Part shown: positions 57,552 to 64,000 of the stretch, piece by piece
Numbering within the stretch: position 1 is the stretch's first letter
Layout of the letters: every line of letters starts with the position of its first letter
From: Rhodobacterales bacterium
GTDB lineage: Bacteria > Pseudomonadota > Alphaproteobacteria > Rhodobacterales > Rhodobacteraceae
Direction of reading: 5' to 3'
Assembly: GCA_026400355.1 (NCBI GenBank)
Contig: JAPLPE010000013.1
Location: 124,001 to 188,000, forward strand
Length of the DNA stretch: 64,000 nt
Notes under the pieces: generated by a model
Database searches by the model: none
What the model was told of the DNA's origin: nothing
The model's input: the letters and a program-made list of their open reading frames with translations, nothing else
Position numbers and translations under genes: made by a program

Positions 57552-58436
57552 ATGCGGATCGTCACATACAACATACAATGGGGCAAGGGCCGCGACGGAG
57601 TGGTCGACCTCGGCCGCATCGCCTCCACGATCTCAATCGCCGATCTGATCGCCCTCCAAGAAGTCGAGCGGCACTGGCGCGACATGGAGCACGCCGACCA
57701 GGTCGCGCGCCTGTCGGCCCTGCTGCCCGAACATCACCCGGCCTTCTGCACCGCCGTTGATTTCCACAATCCCCGAAATCCGGCCGACCGGCGGCAATAT
57801 GGCCTGATGGTCCTTTCGCGCTGGCCCATCCTGTCGGTGCGGTCCTGGCCTTTGCCGCGCGCCACCGTGCGCGGCCAGGTCAGCGATCCGTCGATCCTGA
57901 TGGAATGCGTGATAGGTCATCCTTCCACGCCCCTCCGGCTCTATGTCACCCATCTCAACTGGATTTCGCCGCGCATTCGGCTGCAGCAGGCCGAAGCGAT
58001 CGTGCAGATCCTTGCAACGGCGTTGGTCGAAGGCCCGTTGATAAACGGCCCCGGTGCGCCAGACAGCGACTTTGGTGCCGATTGGATGATGGTCCCGCGC
58101 GCAGAGGTGCCGCCGATGCCCGCCCCCGCGATCCTGACCGGTGACTTCAACATGACCCCCGCTTCGCCGGAATATACCGCACTCTGCGGCCCCGTGACCT
58201 CCTGGGCCGGTCGCCTGATCGAACAGGACCTCTTCGCCGACGCGCTTACCCTTGCAGGGCTGGCCGAGACGGAAGGCGTGACCTTCCCGGGCGTTGATGG
58301 CAACCCGGACGAACGGATTGACCACATCCTCGTGACACCCGACCTTGCCCCTCTGGTGCGGGCAGGCTGGATCGATGACGCGGCTCACGGGTCAGATCAT
58401 CAGCCGGTCTGGGCAGAGATCGACCTGCGCGATTGA
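57552..58436 (+). CDS. Endonuclease/exonuclease/phosphatase-family hydrolase
   Basis: The 294-residue protein starts RIVTYNIQWGKGRDG and continues with the EEP metal-site blocks ALQEVERHW, RQYGLMVLSRWPI, THLNWISPRIRLQQAE, ILTGDFNMTP and the terminal GSDHQPVWAEI. EEP enzymes cleave phosphodiesters of many kinds. No signal peptide is seen, so it acts in the cytoplasm. The ATG has GGGGAGA upstream. It lies divergent from substrate-binding protein 1, and its nearest hydrolase partner is the enzyme at 60309. Confidence 0.9.
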   Translation: MRIVTYNIQWGKGRDGVVDLGRIASTISIADLIALQEVERHWRDMEHADQVARLSALLPEHHPAFCTAVDFHNPRNPADRRQYGLMVLSRWPILSVRSWPLPRATVRGQVSDPSILMECVIGHPSTPLRLYVTHLNWISPRIRLQQAEAIVQILATALVEGPLINGPGAPDSDFGADWMMVPRAEVPPMPAPAILTGDFNMTPASPEYTALCGPVTSWAGRLIEQDLFADALTLAGLAETEGVTFPGVDGNPDERIDHILVTPDLAPLVRAGWIDDAAHGSDHQPVWAEIDLRD

Positions 58437-58484
58437 TCGCCGCGCGGGCACCTGCCAACTCCTCATAGACGGTTCAAGTCCGAT

Positions 58485-58511
58485 CCCCCAGCCGCAACGC
58501 GCGGCTGGGGG
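58485..58511. terminator. Hairpin between the EEP gene and binding-protein copy 2
   Basis: CCCCCAGCCGC and GCGGCTGGGGG pair over 11 bp around AACGC, between two converging genes. No T-run is present. Its position suggests a bidirectional transcript end. Confidence 0.6.
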
Positions 58512-58530
58512 CGATTGCTGCCACGTCGCT

Positions 58531-60018
58531 CTATTGGGCCAGATCCACCAGATGCCAGCGAATGAACTCTTCTTTGTTCACCGGGATGCCTGTGACATTC
58601 GCGCTGAGAACCCGGCGACCGTTCTTGAGGAACGGGATAAGCACGCCGCCGTCATCGTAGATGATCTGCTGGGCACGGACATACAGGTCCCGCGCCGCAG
58701 CCATGTCGACGGTCGAGCGGGCCTGATCCAGCAGCGCATCGAACTCCGGGTTTGCGTAGAATGTTTCATTGTTTGGCACGCCACTGCGGAAGATCTCGTT
58801 CAGGAACTGATCGGCCGGACGATTGTCCCACGAGGTGATAACCGCAGGTTCCTTCATCCAGACATCACTCCAGTAGCCGTCAGAAGGGGACAAGGTAATG
58901 GCAACACGAATCCCGGCCGGGGCGACCTGTGCCTGATAGACCTCGGCAAACCGGACCATGCCGGGCGACACGTCGGAAGTGAACAGCTCGATGTCAATTC
59001 CGTCGGGATAGCCTGCTTCGGCCAGCAGCGCCTTGGCACCTTCGATATCCTGCGGGCAATTTAGATTGGCGCGGAATGGATCGCTGGCGTTCACTGGGGT
59101 GTCACAACCGACTACGCCCCCTTGGGGCCCTTCGAGCAAGTTCAGCATCGCTTCACGATCCACCGCAATGCGCAGCGCGCGGCGCACCCGGGGATCGTCG
59201 AACGGCGCAGTATCGGTGCGCAAGACCAGTCCGTTCCAGGCACCGCTGGGAAATGCCTGAACCTGAAAGGCGGGGTTGTCCGCAAAAAGCGGCGCTTGAT
59301 CTGCGGTAAGACCGTTGTAATCCAGCTGGCCCGCCAGCATCGCCTGATTGCGCGCCTCGGCATCGGGGATCGCGTTGAACTGGATCTTGTCGAGAAGCGG
59401 CCGCCCTTCCCAATAGCCATCATAAGCCACGAGGGTCGTGGTGCCTTCAGGGTCAAAGGTCTCTATGCGGAACGGGCCCGTACCCACCGGGTTTGCCACG
59501 ATCGTCTCGCCCGATCCTTCGGGAATGATCCGCACGCGGTAGTCCAGCAACAGCAGCGGCAGGCCGGCATGCGGCGCCTCGAGGATGATCCTGACGGTCA
59601 TCGGATCGACGACCTCGACCCGGTCGATGATGCCAAGCACAGCAGCCACCGGACTTTCCAACACCGGATCCTCGATCCGGCCCAGCGAATAGGCCACGTC
59701 AGCAGCATCAAATTCGGAACCGTCATGGAAGGTCACACCCGGTTGCAGCGTCAGGGTCCATTCCGTCGCATCGGCATTGGCGGTCCAGCTCGTTGCCAGT
59801 TCGGGCGAGGCTTCGCCGTTCGCGCCTTCGCGCATCAGGCGGGAATAGATCATAGAGACGGGCGTGATCCAGGTGTTTCGCGACAGCGGATCAAGGTCTT
59901 CTGCGCCGCCAAGGCTAAGGTCGTTGGCTTGACGGAACACCTTTTCTGCGGAGGCCGGAGCTACGAAGCCCACTGCAAGTGCAGTGGCAAGAACCAAGAC
60001 GTGGTAAGGCAGTCCCAT
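58531..60018 (-). CDS. ABC transporter substrate-binding protein (family 5), copy 2
   Basis: The 495-residue exported protein has a signal peptide ending in APASA. Its mature sequence resembles copy 1 strongly; in the block from ELATSW to about DYRVR the two differ at only about 13 of 96 positions. No permease or ATPase lies beside it, so it probably feeds the same transporter. The ATG at 60018 is chosen for the signal peptide MGLPYHVLVLATALAVGF; the longer frame lacks a leader. It is divergent from the hydrolase at 60309. Confidence 0.92.
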   Translation of the reverse strand: MGLPYHVLVLATALAVGFVAPASAEKVFRQANDLSLGGAEDLDPLSRNTWITPVSMIYSRLMREGANGEASPELATSWTANADATEWTLTLQPGVTFHDGSEFDAADVAYSLGRIEDPVLESPVAAVLGIIDRVEVVDPMTVRIILEAPHAGLPLLLLDYRVRIIPEGSGETIVANPVGTGPFRIETFDPEGTTTLVAYDGYWEGRPLLDKIQFNAIPDAEARNQAMLAGQLDYNGLTADQAPLFADNPAFQVQAFPSGAWNGLVLRTDTAPFDDPRVRRALRIAVDREAMLNLLEGPQGGVVGCDTPVNASDPFRANLNCPQDIEGAKALLAEAGYPDGIDIELFTSDVSPGMVRFAEVYQAQVAPAGIRVAITLSPSDGYWSDVWMKEPAVITSWDNRPADQFLNEIFRSGVPNNETFYANPEFDALLDQARSTVDMAAARDLYVRAQQIIYDDGGVLIPFLKNGRRVLSANVTGIPVNKEEFIRWHLVDLAQ

Positions 60019-60308
60019 GGGATGTGCTCTTTCATGTGTTACAGATGTTGGGCTTCCTAGCTGCCGCAATTCAAGGATTTGTGACATTCTGGCGAAACCG
60101 TACACATCGACAATGCGGCACCAAAAGCGGCAGAAGGCGCGGGTCATCTGCTTGTCTTGGCGTGGCCTACGGGCTTGCCTCAAGAAGAACCGAGGGACTA
60201 CGGTCGCCGCTGATTGCCCGACGGAATGTCATGTTCCGCAGGTAAGCGACGTTCCAAACCCTCGGACGATTCTCTGATTCGTTCCCTCTGGCAGCAAGAA
60301 GGACCGCG

Positions 60309-61865
60309 ATGACGCCAGCCGCAGAAACCCGCAAGAACATCCTGATGATCGTCCCCGATCAGTGGCGCTATGATCAGTTGGGCATGGACCCGACCCTGAC
60401 GCCGAACTTTCATGCCCTGATGCGCGACGGTGTGGCCTTTGATGCGCATTATGGCAACATGTTCCCCTGTGCCCCGTCGCGCGCCAGCATGTTCACCGGG
60501 CTTTACGGGATGACTCACCGCGTCGTGGTCAACCATGCGCCGCTGGCCGAACATCACCGCACCTTTGCCCAGCATCTGCGAACCGTCGGTTATGCGCCCA
60601 CGGTGTTCGGCTATTCCGATACGGCGGCCGACCCGACCCACCGCCACCCCAATGACCCGGCCCTGCTGGACAGCGATGGTTTTGGTATCATGCAGGGGCT
60701 GGATGTGGCCACTCTGATGGTGGGCCGCCACTGGGCCTGGCTTGGCGAGTTGCGGCGTCGCGGCTATGTCTTTGATCGCAACAGCGATCTTTTTGCCGCC
60801 GACTATGCCAAGCCAAGCGCGAATGGCGGCATTGCCGGCCACCCTGCCCGCTACAAGGCCGAAGACAGCGACACGGCCTTTCTGACCGATCAGACGATCG
60901 CCTGGCTGGGCGCGCAGGACCCGGGCTGGTGCGCGCTGTTGTGCTATCTTCGCCCGCATGCCCCCTTCGTCGCGCCAGAGCCCTATAATGGCCTGGTCGA
61001 TCCTGCGTCTCTGGCACCGATGAACCGCCTTGCCGCGCCGCAGGACGAAGTGAACCATCCGTTCATGGCCCACCAGATGGAGGTTGGTCGCGCGGAAGAG
61101 CTGCATCCCGGCCTGACGGGCCGGGCGCGCGATGTGGCATTGGCAGACTGGCAATCTGCCCGCGCCACCTATTGCGGGCTGATGGCCGAGGTTGATCACC
61201 ATATCGGGCGGCTGATCGCCTGGCTCAAGGCGAACGGGCAGTACGACAACACGCTCATCATCTTCACCTCGGACCATGGCGACCCGGCGGGCGACTACTG
61301 GCTGGCCAATCAAGGGTCCTGGCATGATTATCAATCGCATGTGCCCATGATCATCCGCGACCCCGCGCCCGAGGCGCGGGCCTTTGACGGCACCCGCATC
61401 AGTGCCTTTACCGAAAGCGTCGATCTGGTGCCGACGCTGCTCGACTTCGTGGGAATTGCCCAGCCGACCGAGCTTGACGGGGAATCGCTGATGCCCTTTA
61501 CCCGAGGCGAGACGCCGGCGAAGTGGCGCGATCATGTCCACTGGGAATACCATTTCAAGAGCCCGCCCGAACCGCCGTTCTCGGGCCCCTTGGGCATTTC
61601 CGAAGATGAATGCGTCATGAGCGTGATCCGTGACAAACGCTACAAGCACGTCTTCTTTCCCAGCTTGCCCCCGCTTCTGTTCGACATGGTCAACGACCCG
61701 ACCGAGCGGACAAACCTTGCCACCGATCCGGCCTATGCTGCCATAGAACGGGAGTATCTGGCCAAGCAACTGACCCTGCGCATCCTGCATGCCGATCGCC
61801 GCACCAGCACCACCGTTCTTGGTCGCAACGGCATGAGGCGCTATCAGGGTGCGCGGCGCAGCTAG
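60309..61865 (+). CDS. Phosphonate monoester hydrolase/phosphodiesterase-like enzyme (alkaline phosphatase superfamily)
   Basis: The 518-residue protein has the formylglycine motif CAPSRASMFTGLYG (near residue 54) and metal-site blocks VPDQWRYD and FTSDHGDPAGDYWLANQ. The YCGLMAEVDHHIGRLIAWLK helix and C-terminal LPPLLFDMVNDPTERTNLA also match the Rhizobium phosphonate monoester hydrolase family, whose members cleave phosphonate monoesters, phosphodiesters and some sulfate esters. No signal peptide is seen, so it is likely cytosolic. It would need a formylglycine-generating enzyme, not seen in this window. AAGGA precedes the ATG. Confidence 0.85.
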   Translation: MTPAAETRKNILMIVPDQWRYDQLGMDPTLTPNFHALMRDGVAFDAHYGNMFPCAPSRASMFTGLYGMTHRVVVNHAPLAEHHRTFAQHLRTVGYAPTVFGYSDTAADPTHRHPNDPALLDSDGFGIMQGLDVATLMVGRHWAWLGELRRRGYVFDRNSDLFAADYAKPSANGGIAGHPARYKAEDSDTAFLTDQTIAWLGAQDPGWCALLCYLRPHAPFVAPEPYNGLVDPASLAPMNRLAAPQDEVNHPFMAHQMEVGRAEELHPGLTGRARDVALADWQSARATYCGLMAEVDHHIGRLIAWLKANGQYDNTLIIFTSDHGDPAGDYWLANQGSWHDYQSHVPMIIRDPAPEARAFDGTRISAFTESVDLVPTLLDFVGIAQPTELDGESLMPFTRGETPAKWRDHVHWEYHFKSPPEPPFSGPLGISEDECVMSVIRDKRYKHVFFPSLPPLLFDMVNDPTERTNLATDPAYAAIEREYLAKQLTLRILHADRRTSTTVLGRNGMRRYQGARRS

Positions 61866-62313
61866 GGTTCCAACGGTCAGCCGTTTGCTCACGCCGGAAA
61901 GGCCGGGGCCCTGGGCTCCGGCAGACGGGGCAGAGCAGTCCCGACATAGGGGTCTGCTGCCCGCGGTCCCACCCGTTTGGTGTTCAGACCCGTTCAGACA
62001 AGCAAGCCAACGGCAGCAGCGTCAGAGTATTGACTGACTGATTTCGGACCAATTGATCAACTGAAAACAGATGGAACACCCGAGTTTCTGCGCGCCTCAC
62101 AAGCCAATATGAATGAAGGACAAATGGCGTTTCGTATCACCGATCCATCATGGGTGTGACCGCCAGGCCTGCATGTGTTTTCAGGGCATCAGCGGTGGTC
62201 ATCGTCCGTTATTCTCGCAAGGAACGCATGGGGTCAGAACCCGGGTCACAGCATCCAGACTGCGCCGACCCAGGAAACTGAACAGCAGGCGAACACGGCC
62301 ACGTGCACCCCGT
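61866..62313. other. Gene-free interval
   Basis: No supported gene is seen in these 448 bases. GC-rich dyads lie near 61890-61960, then AT-richer sequence. Short open frames are not conserved. It separates the hydrolase from the ABC ATPase fragment. Confidence 0.5.
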
Positions 62314-62664
62314 TCAGTCTGTGATCACCGCCGCCGCACCCTGGCACAAATCCGCCACCCCAAGACCGCCCGGGATCGCCGACAACAGCTTCTGCGTCGA
62401 TGCCGTCTTCGGATCGCTGCAGATCGCGTCCGACTTGTGCTGCTCGACCACTGTGCCGTTCTGCATGACCACCACCTGATCCGACATGTGCTTTATGACC
62501 GACAGATGATGCGAGATGAAGATGCAGGACAGCCCGAACTCGTCCTGCAGATCCTGCAACAGGTTCAGCACCTGCGCCTGCATCGAAACGCCCAGCGCCG
62601 ACACCGCCTGATCACAGATCAGGATATCGGGCTTCATCGTCAGGAAGCGCGCAATAGCGACCCG
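62314..62664 (-). pseudogene. C-terminal fragment of an oligopeptide-type ABC ATPase
   Basis: From about 62664 the frame reads RVAIARFLTM, then PDILICDQAVSALGVSMQAQ, and FISHHLSVIKHMSDQVVVMQ to a stop at 62314. This is the signature-to-switch part of a DppF/OppF ATPase. No Walker A precedes it, since the sequence breaks in the middle of the signature. The catalytic Glu of Walker B is Gln, and the D-loop Asp is Gly. It is therefore a decayed fragment. The 280 bases up to 62944 hold no supported gene. Confidence 0.85.
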
Positions 62665-62944
62665 GGGTCACAAGCCTGACTGTCATTGATCCTTAACACT
62701 CGCACCCTCGGATACTGCCGATCCCATGTCGATTTGTCGCTGGCAATAGGCGGATGAATGCTTCCGTTGGGTCATCTCACAGCCGCTTTAAGCCGCAAGA
62801 CCATACACACAGGCCGGGCCAAGGCCGCATTCCGCTGGATCGTTATCGCGCGGGCCACCAGCCTGTCACCACTTGGTACCATCCCGCCCTGAATCTTGCG
62901 ACCACCCCAACCTTGCAGACGCTGTCAGCCATCTGATGACAGTG

Positions 62945-63232
62945 TCACGGCTCCGACAGGTAATCCGCCGAAACGTAGCCAGACAGTTGTGGAGCATCGG
63001 CCAGTGACACCTTGCACCAAAGCTGGCCCAGTTCGGTCACACAGTCATGCCGGATCAGCGCCGTCCCTTCCGGCAGCCCCAGAATGACCGAAAAGCCAAG
63101 TCCGGGCCCCGCCCGCAGCTTGAGATACTCCTCCGGCCCCGTCCCTTGGACAACCGTCCGCGCCCCTGTGACGTTCCCGCAGCCTGCAAGGACGATGAGC
63201 GAAAAAAGAACCGGAAAACCGTAGCGCAGCAT
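62945..63232 (-). CDS. SH3-domain lipoprotein
   Basis: The 95-residue protein has a lipoprotein signal ending in VLAGC. Behind it is a short bacterial SH3-like domain: LKLRAGPGLGFSVILGLPEGTALIR and LWCKVSLADAPQLSGYVSADYL. Such domains often bind cell wall or peptides. Function is unknown. The gene ends at a TGA near 62945. Confidence 0.82.
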   Translation of the reverse strand: MLRYGFPVLFSLIVLAGCGNVTGARTVVQGTGPEEYLKLRAGPGLGFSVILGLPEGTALIRHDCVTELGQLWCKVSLADAPQLSGYVSADYLSEP

Positions 63233-63483
63233 GATCTGACCTCGTCCCTGCCCCTGTCACCAGACATTCGGTCCGGCATCGTGTTTTGCGCCAAGGATGA
63301 ATCCTTGCCACGTCAAAGTCCAGATTGCGCAGACAACTGCACAGGCCCGAACCTGCCCCTATTCTCCAAAAAGATCGCAGCCCCGGCGACACCGCACTTT
63401 TTCGTTTTGCCTTCGCACCCGTCCGGTCTAGCTTTCCGCTGCGGCAGATCATCTGCCACCCCGGCAAGAAGGACAGCCCCGGA

Positions 63484-64000
63484 ATGACCATGATATCCAT
63501 GTCCGGCATGCGGACCCTGGCCTGTTCGCTCGCGTCCCTCACACTCCTCGCCGCCCCGGCACAGGCCGAGTCCACCTTTGTCCCCGGCCCCACCCAGTAC
63601 ATTGCCGCCCTCGGCAACACCGCTGCGACCTCGGGCACAGAAGCTGAAAGCTGGGGTTTCTGGACCGTGGACCCCGGCCCCCGCGGTATTCGCGTCCGGG
63701 ACTATCCCGACCTGATCGCCAATGGCGGCGTGGCCCCCAGCGGCTGGCAATTCGACGACGCCGGATGGTGGATCGAAGAACACGGCCTGATCATGGAGGC
63801 CCCAAGCTTTCCCCTCCCCGCAGGCGCCTATGTCGTCACAGGTGGGCGCGAGGTGACCGCAGTCCTGACCGTCGAATCACCCGACGCCTCCGGCCATCAG
63901 GCGTGGAGCCTTAGCGACGGCGCCACCCTATACGACGTGACACACCTGCACTGCCGCGCAGCCCTCTATACCCCGCAGAACGAAGTCCAGTCCTGCACCC
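63484..64000 (+). CDS. Secreted hypothetical protein, 3' end cut by the window edge
   Basis: An ATG at 63484, behind AAGGA, opens a frame without stop to the window end (172 codons seen). A signal peptide (TLACSLASLTLLAAPAQA) leads into ESTFVPGPTQYIAALG, then SWGFWTVDPGPRGIRVRDYP and GGWQ-like segments. Two cysteines lie near the end of the visible part. No family was recognised. It is divergent from the SH3 lipoprotein. Confidence 0.75.
   Translation, partial: MTMISMSGMRTLACSLASLTLLAAPAQAESTFVPGPTQYIAALGNTAATSGTEAESWGFWTVDPGPRGIRVRDYPDLIANGGVAPSGWQFDDAGWWIEEHGLIMEAPSFPLPAGAYVVTGGREVTAVLTVESPDASGHQAWSLSDGATLYDVTHLHCRAALYTPQNEVQSCT

Noticed and set aside
58466-58486. GGTTCAAGTCC string resembling a tRNA T-arm
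   Set aside because: Arm pairing fails and no acceptor or anticodon stems can be folded around it.
62754-62936. 60-residue ORF near the ABC fragment
   Set aside because: No motif or ribosome site; likely random in decayed sequence.

Overview
The window is high-G+C DNA, gene-dense on both strands, with the gene content of an alphaproteobacterium of the Rhodobacteraceae type. It has the yajC-secD-secF-DUF498-ccmABCDG run, ruvX next to a DUF1289 gene, a soxBDAG sarcosine oxidase locus, a gtaR/gtaI-like quorum-sensing pair and an Atm1-type ABC exporter. This assignment rests on gene content and order, not on a phylogenetic test. No rRNA or tRNA gene, CRISPR array or complete insertion sequence was found.

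Layout. 1-700: 3' part of a DUF6314 gene and a small exported-protein gene with an in-frame stop. 766-2070: purB. 2183-4227: quorum-sensing island with luxI, luxR and a divergent LuxR-like gene that keeps the signal-binding domain but has no DNA-binding domain. 4299-10298: small secreted protein, divergent fliG-like gene, LpxL-type acyltransferase, DUF1223 protein and acnA. 10487-18992: minus-strand genes for a diheme cytochrome c, phosphomannomutase, cytochrome c maturation (ccmGDCBA), DUF498 and the Sec accessory proteins SecF, SecD and YajC. 19533-33245: mostly housekeeping and envelope genes (serS, DUF2235 hydrolase, TspO-like, der, bamB, yfgM-like, bcr-like, atm1-like, a LysM protein with a long low-complexity arm, a LOG-family gene, rarD).

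33479-35914 is a compact restriction-modification island of less C-rich codon style: a Dcm-like cytosine methyltransferase, a Vsr endonuclease and a nuclease joining an EcoRII-N-like recognition domain to an HNH domain. It is followed by sodB, a HIRRGD/TPR-like glycosyltransferase-type gene, the sarcosine oxidase operon, ccmI and ruvX. A second HIRRGD paralogue lies between ruvX and its usual DUF1289 neighbour. Downstream of it is a decayed copy of the ruvX 3' coding end, which suggests insertion or duplication at that site.

52325-61865 is a transport and hydrolysis locus. It holds an oligopeptide-type ABC transporter (fused double ATPase, two permeases), two closely similar solute-binding proteins, an EEP-family phosphodiesterase and an alkaline-phosphatase-superfamily enzyme resembling phosphonate monoester hydrolase. 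Together they suggest import and cleavage of a phosphodiester or phosphonate-ester compound. The flanks (51.7-52.3 kb and 61.9-62.9 kb) carry a degenerate reading frame, a 65-bp palindrome and an ABC ATPase fragment. The window ends in an SH3-domain lipoprotein and the start of a secreted protein.
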